NCBI GenBank assembly: GCA_029857975.1
Contig: JAOUFX010000148.1
Coordinates: forward strand, 1 to 6,941
DNA: 6,941 nucleotides
Source: Deltaproteobacteria bacterium
GTDB taxonomy: Bacteria > Desulfobacterota > SM23-61
Direction: 5' to 3'
In this document: one piece after another, positions 1 to 6,097 of the stretch
Position numbering within the stretch: the first letter of the stretch is position 1
Layout of the letters: each line of letters begins with the position of its first letter
The notes under the pieces: model-generated
The model's database searches: none
The model's input: the letters and a program-made list of their open reading frames with translations, nothing else
What the model was told of the DNA's origin: nothing
Position numbers and translations under genes: made by a program

Positions 1-415
1 TTTCCGGGATGGGGACTTTATTTTCAGCCGCATGATCACGAAAATTCAGGCCCATGGCAATGATCTTTCCCGGCCGGGGTACAGGGGCCTTCAGGACGAC
101 TCTTGATAAAGGAAAGAATAGGGGTTCTCGGCGAAGTCCTTGCAGACTTTTCTTTTCCGCCTTTGGCCATTTTGCTATGGCCTTTATGGTGCGGCGAGCC
201 AAATTCATGGCCGCCTTTCCCTGTTTTAAAAAGCCGACCATGTCGGCAGGAATGAGCTGGCCGGCCAGCAGATGAGGATCTTTCTTTTTTTCCAACTTTT
301 TCAGATAGAGCGCCGCCGCCGGCTGTAAATTTAATATAATATCCTTATCGAGAAGAACTCCCACCATGGGTTGTCTTGCTTTGCCGCCCTTTAAAACGAA
401 AGTTACCAATTTCAT
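1..415 (-). CDS. Fumarylacetoacetate hydrolase family protein, N-terminal part (runs off window)
   Basis: The reading frame starts at ATG 415-413 and stays open for 138 codons to the left edge, so the C-terminal half is missing. A strong Shine-Dalgarno AAAGGAG (424-430) sits 8 nt upstream of the ATG and fixes the start. Residues about 1-110 form a basic, poorly conserved N-terminal region (KGGKARQPMVGVLLDKD near the start). Residues 111-131 read APVPRPGKIIAMGLNF then RDHAAE, the entry strand of the FAH fold, where the family signature is G-x-N-[YF]-x-D-H-x-x-E. Family members cleave or decarboxylate 2-oxo acid and 1,3-diketo substrates with a bound divalent metal (for example acylpyruvases and 2-hydroxyhepta-2,4-diene-1,7-dioate isomerase). 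The metal-binding acidic residues would lie beyond the window, so the substrate and even catalytic competence cannot be judged. It is co-directional with the PAC2 gene but separated from it by 322 bp and probably has its own promoter. Confidence 0.85.
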   Translation of the reverse strand, partial: MKLVTFVLKGGKARQPMVGVLLDKDIILNLQPAAALYLKKLEKKKDPHLLAGQLIPADMVGFLKQGKAAMNLARRTIKAIAKWPKAEKKSLQGLRREPLFFPLSRVVLKAPVPRPGKIIAMGLNFRDHAAENKVPIPE

Positions 416-507
416 GTATTGTTCTCCTTTGCTCCAACCCTTTTAGATTCCGTGGGCATCATACCCATTTCTAAGCACACTGTTTTCCTGGCCTTCCCGG
501 CTTCCTT

Positions 508-516
508 CTATTATAG
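508..516 (-). promoter_or_regulatory. Possible -10 box for the FAH family gene
   Basis: On the minus strand a perfect TATAAT lies at 515-510, about 95 bp upstream of the FAH start. It overlaps the outer end of the inverted-repeat element, whose terminal CACTATA contributes most of the box. No convincing -35 is seen 16-18 bp upstream, so this is a weak call. Confidence 0.25.
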
Positions 517-639
517 TGAACGGCTTAAATAAGTTGACATTTAGGTAAATGGTCATTGCGAACGAAGTGAAGCAATCTCATAAGATTGCCGCGTCGCTTC
601 GCTCCTCGCAATGACTACTTTCTTTGACCGTTCACTATA
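512..639. repeat. Nested inverted-repeat (MITE/REP-like) intergenic element
   Basis: The outer ends are a perfect 12-bp inverted repeat, TATAGTGAACGG at 512-523 and CCGTTCACTATA at 628-639. Inside lies a second inverted repeat, GTCATTGCGA at 552-561 and TCGCAATGAC at 606-615. Its centre is a perfect hairpin with 7-bp arms, GCAATCT (572-578) and AGATTGC (583-589), around a 4-nt loop. The inner arms also carry the paired GAAGTGAAG and CTTCGCTCC type sequence. Inner units beginning GTCATTGCGA and ending TCGCAATGAC are, from memory, abundant dispersed intergenic repeats in many Desulfobacterota and other drafts. No open frame here has coding signals. The element fills most of the 322-bp gap between the PAC2 and FAH genes. 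It may be a non-autonomous mobile element, or a hairpin that affects mRNA stability. Copy number cannot be judged from one window. Confidence 0.8.
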
Positions 640-641
640 GA

Positions 642-673
642 TTACGACCGGCACAAACCCCAAACTGTCAATT
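642..673 (+). repeat. Short repeat, copy 1 of 2 (TTACGAC...CTGTCAATT)
   Basis: This 32-bp stretch begins TTACGAC and ends CCCAAA-CTGTCAATT. It matches 6252-6280 in the same orientation, with TTACGAC at one end and CCCAAAGCTGTCAATT at the other and small indels between. It directly abuts the inverted-repeat element on its right side, so it may be part of a longer dispersed repeat. Confidence 0.5.
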
Positions 674-697
674 AAGATCATCTCCAAATTAGTTGAG

Positions 698-718
698 GGC
701 CAAAGCGCTGGCCTTTTT
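698..718 (+). terminator. Terminator-like hairpin, plus-strand orientation
   Basis: GGCCA (698-702), a six-base loop, TGGCC (709-713) and then TTTTT (714-718) form a compact GC-rich hairpin followed by a T run, which is the layout of an intrinsic terminator for plus-strand transcription. No plus-strand gene is visible upstream. On the minus strand, along which the PAC2 gene ends at 738, the T run would precede the hairpin as A's, so it does not work as a standard terminator for that gene. A palindrome CCTTTTTAAAAAGG overlaps the T run. Confidence 0.35.
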
Positions 719-737
719 AAAAAGGTTTTATTTTTCT

Positions 738-1622
738 TCAGGCTTTCCCGAAATCTTTTCCGTCGGTCTCCCAAAAAATTTGTTCCATCTCGGGCGAGAG
801 TCCCGGCATCCTCTCCCCTTCTTTTTGCGCAATGCGGATCCTGTAGATGTTTTCAAGATGGGGAAGGATTTTTTTCAGTTCGGGAGTGGTCTCCACTTTC
901 TGGTTTATTAAATTCCGTTGCCTGGCCGCCTTCTCAAAATCCTTTTTATCAATCGGGATGTCATAGAGCAAATTCAAAATTTCCATTAACCGCACCTTTC
1001 CCAGGTAATCCTCATCCACGTTAATATATTGAGGTAAAGAAACGATAAACGAGATCGCTTCCATGCCCAGCTCGGGCCCTTTTTGGGCAATCAAAGAAGT
1101 AATGGTGGTGGGACCCTGGTAATTACTGGGCTGGATTCCCGCTCTCTTTAGATCTTGCTCCGCCTCCTTTCCCGTTGCTCTTCCATTGATAAGTAAAGGT
1201 CTCGTGTGCGGGACAGAATCATACATGCTGCCTAAAAGGCAATACCTTTTTGCTTTAAAGGTCTCCAAAAGCTTTAAGATGGAAGCAATATAAACTTCGG
1301 CCAGAGAATGAGGTTCAAGAAGGCGAAGAAAAAGGAGGTCGTTTCCCTTTTCCCTCCGGGCGTAACTAAGAATGGTGTTGGGAATTTTGAGCAAGCGAAC
1401 ATCTCCTTCCATGTAAAAAGTGGGGCGATAGCGGGTAAAATCGAAAAAATTGCCGGGTCTGGCCAATTGGGCCAATTCCTTAGCCCCCAGCTGAGCCTCT
1501 AATCCATCCAGGGTCAAGGTGCCAACGTTATTCACATCTACCCAGGGGCGAAGGGTTGCTAAGACATGTGGTTCTCTTAATTCCGGGATGGGTTCATTTA
1601 CCTCAAAAGCACCAATCCTCAT
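738..1622 (-). CDS. PAC2 family protein (proteasome assembly chaperone-like fold)
   Basis: This is a complete 294-residue protein with ATG at 1622-1620 and TGA at 740-738. The upstream AAGGGGG lies 7 nt before the ATG. The PAC2 fold is recognisable over about residues 20-225: LRPWVDVNNVG (24-34), the FFDFTRYRPTF segment (59-69), SMYDSVPHTRP (132-142) and NYQGPTTITSLI (167-178), each in the expected order. The C-terminal 70 residues are charged and probably helical (DKKDFEKAARQRNL at about 225-238). No signal peptide or membrane segment is evident, so it is likely cytoplasmic. In archaea and eukaryotes PAC2 proteins help assemble proteasomes. Bacterial homologues occur in organisms without proteasomes and their role is unknown, so chaperone function should not be assumed. 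It precedes the FAH gene in the same direction but is separated from it by a repeat-filled gap. Confidence 0.85.
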   Translation of the reverse strand: MRIGAFEVNEPIPELREPHVLATLRPWVDVNNVGTLTLDGLEAQLGAKELAQLARPGNFFDFTRYRPTFYMEGDVRLLKIPNTILSYARREKGNDLLFLRLLEPHSLAEVYIASILKLLETFKAKRYCLLGSMYDSVPHTRPLLINGRATGKEAEQDLKRAGIQPSNYQGPTTITSLIAQKGPELGMEAISFIVSLPQYINVDEDYLGKVRLMEILNLLYDIPIDKKDFEKAARQRNLINQKVETTPELKKILPHLENIYRIRIAQKEGERMPGLSPEMEQIFWETDGKDFGKA

Positions 1623-1677
1623 TTATTTTCCCCCTTGATCCTGAATTTGGGCATTTTTTAATTTTTCATCGATAGCT

Positions 1678-1697
1678 TATTATAACCTATTATAACC
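1678..1697 (-). promoter_or_regulatory. Tandem 10-mer repeat carrying two TATAAT boxes, probable PAC2 promoter region
   Basis: Two perfect adjacent copies of a 10-mer (TATTATAACC on the plus strand, 1678-1687 and 1688-1697) give GGTTATAATA twice on the minus strand. Each contains a perfect TATAAT (1684-1679 and 1694-1689). They lie about 57-72 bp upstream of the PAC2 ATG, a normal promoter distance. No good -35 hexamer is found at 17 bp for either, so the promoter call is inferred from the -10 alone. Confidence 0.4.
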
Positions 1698-1711
1698 TAA
1701 AAAGGCGATGC

Positions 1712-1892
1712 ACCACAGAGGGCCCAGAAGAAAATTAAGATAAAACCAAGAAATAAACTCCTTTTCTCTGCTTTACTCTGTGCACTCGTTAACTGAAAAC
1801 AACACAATATTTTAACTTACGAAAGAACGCAGAGAATAAATCGAGCTTTTTTTTCTTTTAACTATAAAATTATTCTCCGTGTTCTCTGTGGT
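1712..1892. repeat. Degenerate ACCACAGAG inverted-repeat region in a 307-bp non-coding gap
   Basis: The gap between the selenoprotein gene and the PAC2 gene (1623-1929) is AT-rich and has no credible gene. ACCACAGAG at 1712-1720 is inverted as CTCTGTGGT at 1884-1892. Related pieces lie between them (CTCTGC at 1767 onward, CTCTGTGCA nearby, GCAGAGAATAA near 1830). A second inverted pair, GAGC followed by eight T's (1843-1854) and eight A's, TC, GCTC (1896-1909), could fold in either transcript, and the minus-strand version is the only terminator-like structure after the selenoprotein gene. Units reading CTCTGTG...CTCTGTGGT are, from memory, common dispersed repeats in deltaproteobacterial drafts; this looks like a decayed copy. 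Confidence 0.45.
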
Positions 1893-1929
1893 TTTAAAAA
1901 AAATCGCTCAATTTAGGTATAACCAAAAC

Positions 1930-3669
1930 TTAAGAAATAATTAAGCCAGAAAGATATGGATTCGGCATGAATTCCTTGATGGAACGAGCTGGCCGGCCGT
2001 CTCTCAGAGCGATGGCTTTGGTTATGGATTTGGTGGCCCCGAAGGTAGGAATAAAAGCCGAATGTTTTCCGGCTCCTCCGGCAATCGCCACTTGAATGTC
2101 CTGCCATTGATCGACGATGGGAAGCTTGGCCCTTTTTTTGAAAATGTCTTGCAAGTGAGGCCTCATTTGACCGATCCACTCCCAACTCGTTTGGGGAAAA
2201 TTATCCAAAGGAACACGGGCTTCGGCAAAAATAATTTTTTTTATATCTTCCTTGGAAAAGCCGTCCCTCGCGATGGTGGCAGCGTGTTCCGGGCCCAACA
2301 AAAGGAGAACTTCCCCCCCCACCAGAACGTTATTGCACCCAGGAACGGCCATGGTATGAGCCGCCGTTTTTAAAATATCCCGGGCTGAAGTGCTGCGGTG
2401 ATCATTGATATTGTGGGGGGCCTCCGCGCCGAAAAGGGTCACGGTGCTGTCCTCTTTAGAAAAACCCCTTTCCACATGCAAGGGCACCCAAGGGTTTTCG
2501 GCTTCATTTTCGGCCAAGCAATAAGAATATTTTCCGGGCTGCCCCAGGGTCGCCCGGTCCAGGACTCCCGGCGCTCCACCTCCGATATTCAACAAGATCA
2601 GACGGATGGCCCGACCGATGGTAGCGTTGCTTCTCCAGCCTTGCCCCAAGGCATTATACCGGCTATTGATATTCAACTCCTTAGCCAGAGGCCCATTGAC
2701 TAAAATCAGAGGAGAGCAAGGGTGGGTCGTAGCCTGAACGGCGTAAAGATTGAAGGCTTCATCGGCCATGGCTGAGACTGCGGCCACGACCACGGGAAAA
2801 TACTGCGGAAGGCACCCGGCCATGACTGCGTTGACGGCGATTTTCTCCAGGGTCGCTTCCCCCCAGCGGGGGGGAAGAAGGGCTAAAACTTCCTTAGGAT
2901 CCCTGTCCGCATAAGCCATCATTTTAGCCACCCTTTCCTCGTTCGGTGGGATAAAGGGTAGACCATCTACCCACCCCCTGACCTGAAAGAGCTGGAAAAT
3001 GGACTCGGGATTATCGGTTACCATTATTCGTTTGTCACCTTCCATACCGGAATGATCGCTGTTCGGGGAAGCAAAAATACTTTTTGCTTTGAAGGCCCTC
3101 TTTCGTGGCGGGTCAATTTTTTTTTCATCCCCAACCTTTCCCCCCCCTACCCGTAAGGCCTGAATTACATCCTTTAAGGCTTGATCCGCTTTTTTCTCAA
3201 CTTCCCCCGCGGGTAGACCTCCCACCGGATGAGGAACGGTTACGATCGAAAGGGTGGGCATGCCCAAGGCCTTGGCTTCAGCTAAACCCAAAGACAAGAA
3301 TTCATCGGTACATAGGGTTACAGTTGGAATCCCGCGTTTTTCCAATTCAATGGCATCGTGGATACTCCACGAAGTACAAGACCCTCAATCCCCTATGCCA
3401 TTCACCACCCCCTGGCATTCATTGGCCAGCTCCTCGATAAATGCGGCGGGACCGGTTGACCGCGGCTTGGCTCTTGTTCGGGCTTCCCCAAGACCATATT
3501 TTTTCTGCATAAGATTGGCCAGCCGCGATAAAAGGAGATCCGCATTCGGCTTTCCGTTGGGCATGAATCCGATGACTTTCCCCTTCAGTTCCCCCAGGCG
3601 CGGGGCCGGTAAAATTGGCAAAGTCCTGGCTTGCCCCTCCGGCACAAGCAATTCTACCTTCGGACTCAT
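1930..3669 (-). CDS. UGSC family selenoprotein fused to a C-terminal domain of unknown function
   Basis: One 579-residue gene, read through an in-frame TGA at 3387-3385 as selenocysteine 95. ATG is at 3669-3667 with AAAGGGGG (3677-3684) 7 nt upstream; TAA is at 1932-1930. Residues 92-98 read IGD-U-GSC, the U-x-x-C redox motif that names the UGSC family, followed by TSWSIHDAIE and IPTVTLCTDEF (114-124). NGKPNADLLLSRL precedes it at about residues 38-50, and VPHPVGGLP at 146-154 closes the domain near 172. A basic linker (173-215) leads to a second domain, 218-579, with GWVDGLPFIPP (232-242), LPPRWGEATLEKIA (265-278), VMAGC (282-286), TTHPCSP (314-320) and NIGGGAP (361-367). I recognise this part only as a conserved-looking domain without known function. 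Known for the family: redox-motif selenoproteins, some with Cys in place of Sec; the biochemistry is unestablished. It is last in the AOR operon. Automatic callers will split or truncate it. A nonsense mutation is the alternative but fits poorly. Confidence 0.88.
3022..3043 (-). promoter_or_regulatory. Possible internal ribosome binding site and start for the C-terminal domain
   Basis: Within the selenoprotein gene, GGAAGGTGA (3043-3035) stands 10 nt before an in-frame ATG at 3024-3022 (residue 216, MVTDNPESIF). This is exactly at the linker/C-terminal domain junction. Initiation here would yield a 364-residue protein independent of UGA decoding. The site is seen in sequence; its use is inference. 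Confidence 0.3.
3356..3372 (-). promoter_or_regulatory. Candidate bacterial SECIS hairpin
   Basis: The mRNA reads UCGUGGA-GUA-UCCACGA, a perfect 7-bp stem closed by a 3-nt loop. It begins 13 nt and its loop G falls 20 nt after the UGA. Bacterial SECIS elements sit immediately downstream of the UGA, within the coding sequence, with the apical loop roughly 16-37 nt away and a G at its start, as in E. coli fdhF where a loop GU lies at about the same distance. The bulged U of fdhF is not evident here. The hairpin encodes part of the conserved SWSIHD stretch, so some of the pairing could be incidental. Confidence 0.7.
3385..3387 (-). other. Selenocysteine codon (UGA, residue 95 of the UGSC protein)
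   Basis: TGA is read in frame between GIGD and GSCTSW. The frame is open for 94 codons before it and 484 codons after it, and the homology signature runs across it without shift. Decoding would need SelA, SelB, SelC and SelD, none of which is in this window. Confidence 0.85.
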
Positions 3670-3709
3670 GCGGTTACCCCCTTTCGCTCTTCATGAAACC
3701 TTTCCAGCT

Positions 3710-3728
3710 TGCCGCATAAAATACGGCA
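3710..3728 (-). other. Intercistronic hairpin between the ThiS-like and selenoprotein genes
   Basis: The minus-strand transcript can form UGCCGUA-UUUUA-UGCGGCA, a 7-bp stem with one G-U pair, in the 92-bp gap (3670-3761). No U run follows it, so it is unlikely to be an intrinsic terminator. It could be a processing or stability element, or chance. Confidence 0.3.
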
Positions 3729-3761
3729 TGTACAACGGTGGTTTGGCGCGATTTTCCGTCC

Positions 3762-3959
3762 TTATCCCCCGGAAATCAAAGGGATCAGGAGTACCTCCGA
3801 GTCATTGGGCACGATAGCCTTGTCAAAGTCGGATCTGGAGATAAGCCGGTCGCTGATCCGCACCACGGCATAGGGGTAAGGGTCACCCAATTCCTTCAGA
3901 AGATCGGCAACCGTCATCCCCTCGCGCCAGAAGAATTCTTTACCGTCAACCCGCACCAT
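3762..3959 (-). CDS. ThiS/MoaD-like ubiquitin-fold sulfur carrier protein
   Basis: This is a complete 65-residue protein with ATG 3959-3957 and TAA 3764-3762. It has the size and shape of the ThiS/MoaD family: a basic beta-hairpin start (MVRVDGKEFFW), the EGMTVADLLKELG helix at 14-26, NDSEVLLIP near 52-60, and the diagnostic C-terminal Gly-Gly (LISGG, 61-65) that is adenylated and thiocarboxylated by a ThiF/MoeB-type E1 enzyme. Its start shares one base with the stop of the oxidoreductase gene (TAATG), with only a weak GGGG ahead of it, so translation is probably coupled to that gene. Small MoaD/ThiS-like genes next to AOR family genes are a recurring arrangement, and a role in making the W/Mo-pterin dithiolene or in sulfuration for this enzyme is a fair inference. 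No E1 enzyme and no MoaE is in the window, so thiamine or other sulfur delivery is not excluded. Confidence 0.85.
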   Translation of the reverse strand: MVRVDGKEFFWREGMTVADLLKELGDPYPYAVVRISDRLISRSDFDKAIVPNDSEVLLIPLISGG

Positions 3960-6097
3960 TAGGCAACCCCATGCGCTTTCAACACTTCCAGGACCTCCGG
4001 GAAGTCTATTCCGAGCCGTCTTACAGTGGCAAGGCTTGGGACGCCGTCCTTGGTCCAGCCCCTGCGATCATACACAGCGTCTTTGAGCTGGTCGTACCTC
4101 TCTTCCCGCAGCTGGCGGAGGATCTTCACCTTTTCTGCCGTGTTCTTTCCCCGGATGTCGACCTGATAGACATCTTGCAATTGTTGGTCGTAACGGTCAG
4201 CTCTGGACTCATACTCTTCCACGGTTACGGGACCCATGGCCCGATAAGGAATAGCATCATGTTGCCGTCGTCCAAAGCCCATCCTCAGGTTGAAGATCCT
4301 TTGGAAATTGTAGACCCTTTCACTCATGGCGATCATGTCGTCGGGCCCGGTCTTCCTGCCCGTCACCGCGCTGAAGTACTCGGCGTACCATCCCACGTGC
4401 TGCATCACCTTGGCCGGCTCTTTCGTGCGCTTGTTGTCCGCCGGCACGATGTCATTCCAGGGGAGCTTGCAGAGGCCGCAGAGGCCGAACCAGGTACGGA
4501 GTAGGGGGAACCAGTGGAGGGCCTCCGCTTTCTGCTCAAAGGTAGGCATGAAATTGTGGACCATGTCCACGAAGATGAGCCAGGCCTCATCATGCTGGGG
4601 TCCTTTGAGGGCCAGGCCGTAGCCCCCCTGCTGGGCGAGGGACTCCTTGCTCATGTATTCGGAGAACTCGAGACCCTTGGCCTCCATGCCGATGTCCTCC
4701 ATGATAGTGCGGTCAGCACCGTATTCTTTGGAGAATATCTCCTTCATCCTGCGGACTCCCTGGCCCACGATTTTCCCGAACCCGTCGCCTTTGGCCATTT
4801 GATGGAGCAGCTGAACGGCACTCAGCCGATTACCGAAGGAAAGATCCATCCCGCCTGTGTGGTGCTCATTGATCAAGCCCATCTCGAAGCACTCCATGGC
4901 AAAGGCGATGCTGGTTCCTACGGAGATCGTATCAAGCCCATAGGTATCGCAATAGAAGTTCATCTCCACGATATGGAAAGGATCAAAGATTCCCAGGTTT
5001 GAACCGCAGCCGGCAATCGTCTCGTACTCCGGTCCATCCACAAAGACCTTTCTGCCCTGATAAGGGCCGGTGGAGGGCACAAAGTCCTTCACCCCGTGGG
5101 AACAGGCCAAGGTGCAGCCAATCCAGCACCCGTCGTAGCCCTGGTCAAAGAGAAGCCTGTAGACCTCCATACCCACGTTGGGGGCTTGGGGGTGCCGGCC
5201 GTACCGGAAGTTGTGGGTGGGAAGAAGGTCGTAGTCATTCATGATGGTCACGAGATGGGCGGTGCCGACAGTGGACATCTGATTTTGTTTGGGATCCTGT
5301 TCCACGATTTCCTGGGAATGGAGTTTGGCGACCTTTTTGAGAGCTACCTCGTCCGCGGGATTGTTAAGAGCCACGGTCACCTTATCCCAGCGGACCACAA
5401 TGGCTTTCAGGCCCTTGTCTGCAAATACGGTCCCCAAACCTCCCCGCCCTGCCTGTTTAAGTCTGCTCCTTGACCTTTTCTGATCATACCACGAGAAGTT
5501 GAGGCATCCGATGAGGGTATGCTGCGCACCCGGCCCGGTGGAAACCACAGAGATATTCCTCGGCTTTCCCTGGCCAAAGTGGCCGGTCAGGATTTCTGAG
5601 ATTGCCTGGGCGTCCTCGGGAAGCCCGGTCACCTCTAAAATCCGGATCTGCTGGCTGATGCCGTCGATCAAGATGACTGTGGGCACTTCGGTCTTCCCCT
5701 GAATTTTCAGGCCGTCAAACCCTGAGAACTTGAGGTAGGGGCCGAAGTAACCGCCTACATTGGAGTCCATCACGGAACCGGTGGTGGGGGAAATGGAAGT
5801 CACAATGCTCTTACCTGATCCGGGATATATGGGGGTCCCACCCAGGGGGCCGCAGGCGATGCAGAGGGCGTTCTCAGGGTCACTCCATCGTGTATGGCCC
5901 TGGACAGCATTCCAGAGGAGCCAGAGATCAAACCCCTTGCCCCCTACGAAGATTTCCTTCATCTTCTCGCTTACGGGCTTGATGGAAATTTTCGAATCCG
6001 AGAGGTCCACATCAAGCGTCTGGTTCGCATACCCTTTCTTTATTGCAGGCCTCGCGTAGTTGAGTGTCTTAATCTCCTTCACCTTCACCTCAGCCAT
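3959..6097 (-). CDS. Aldehyde:ferredoxin oxidoreductase family protein (tungsten/molybdenum bispterin)
   Basis: Complete 712-residue protein; ATG 6097-6095 follows AAGGAGGG (6105-6112) by 7 nt; TAA at 3961-3959. The N-terminal pterin-binding domain is clear: GGKGFDLWLLWNA (52-64), CGPLGGTPIYPGSGKS (82-97), SNVGGYFGPYLKFSGFDG (112-129) and GRGGLGTVFADKGLKAI (217-233). Cluster ligands are probably Cys324, Cys328, Cys332 (DGCWIGCTLAC) and a Cys in FGLCGLC (540 or 543). PEYETIAGCGSNLGI (356-370) and YGLDTISVGTSIAFAMECFEMG (from 386) are standard family blocks, and the end RRGWTKDGVPS resembles the usual AOR C-terminus. No signal peptide or membrane segment is seen, so it is likely cytoplasmic. 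Family members oxidise aldehydes or reduce acids with ferredoxin; BamB of the class II benzoyl-CoA reductase is a relative. At 712 residues it exceeds the classic 600-odd, through an N-terminal extension (1-21) and an insertion near 640-665. The substrate cannot be assigned. It is first in the operon. Confidence 0.92.
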   Translation of the reverse strand: MAEVKVKEIKTLNYARPAIKKGYANQTLDVDLSDSKISIKPVSEKMKEIFVGGKGFDLWLLWNAVQGHTRWSDPENALCIACGPLGGTPIYPGSGKSIVTSISPTTGSVMDSNVGGYFGPYLKFSGFDGLKIQGKTEVPTVILIDGISQQIRILEVTGLPEDAQAISEILTGHFGQGKPRNISVVSTGPGAQHTLIGCLNFSWYDQKRSRSRLKQAGRGGLGTVFADKGLKAIVVRWDKVTVALNNPADEVALKKVAKLHSQEIVEQDPKQNQMSTVGTAHLVTIMNDYDLLPTHNFRYGRHPQAPNVGMEVYRLLFDQGYDGCWIGCTLACSHGVKDFVPSTGPYQGRKVFVDGPEYETIAGCGSNLGIFDPFHIVEMNFYCDTYGLDTISVGTSIAFAMECFEMGLINEHHTGGMDLSFGNRLSAVQLLHQMAKGDGFGKIVGQGVRRMKEIFSKEYGADRTIMEDIGMEAKGLEFSEYMSKESLAQQGGYGLALKGPQHDEAWLIFVDMVHNFMPTFEQKAEALHWFPLLRTWFGLCGLCKLPWNDIVPADNKRTKEPAKVMQHVGWYAEYFSAVTGRKTGPDDMIAMSERVYNFQRIFNLRMGFGRRQHDAIPYRAMGPVTVEEYESRADRYDQQLQDVYQVDIRGKNTAEKVKILRQLREERYDQLKDAVYDRRGWTKDGVPSLATVRRLGIDFPEVLEVLKAHGVA

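Noticed and set aside
54..275. 73-residue plus-strand frame
   Set aside because: Antisense to the FAH family gene and lacks a ribosome binding site.
534..562. Plus-strand promoter from TTGACA at 534-539
   Set aside because: The bases 16-18 bp downstream (around 556-563) do not resemble a -10 box.
552..615. CRISPR repeat or tRNA reading of the hairpin region
   Set aside because: There is only one unit with no spacers, and the fold is a long imperfect hairpin rather than a cloverleaf.
3385..3669. A 94-residue stand-alone protein followed by a separate 471-residue gene
   Set aside because: The two frames are in phase, the later one has no ribosome binding site at its TTG, and the UGSC signature spans the TGA. 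Treated as one selenoprotein gene.
3254..3817. 187-residue plus-strand frame
   Set aside because: Lies antisense to the selenoprotein and sulfur-carrier genes, has no recognisable product and a composition typical of a shadow frame.
3971..5473. Series of plus-strand open frames of 81-177 residues
   Set aside because: All are antisense to the AOR gene, whose family motifs are continuous over the region; GC-rich coding DNA readily gives such frames.
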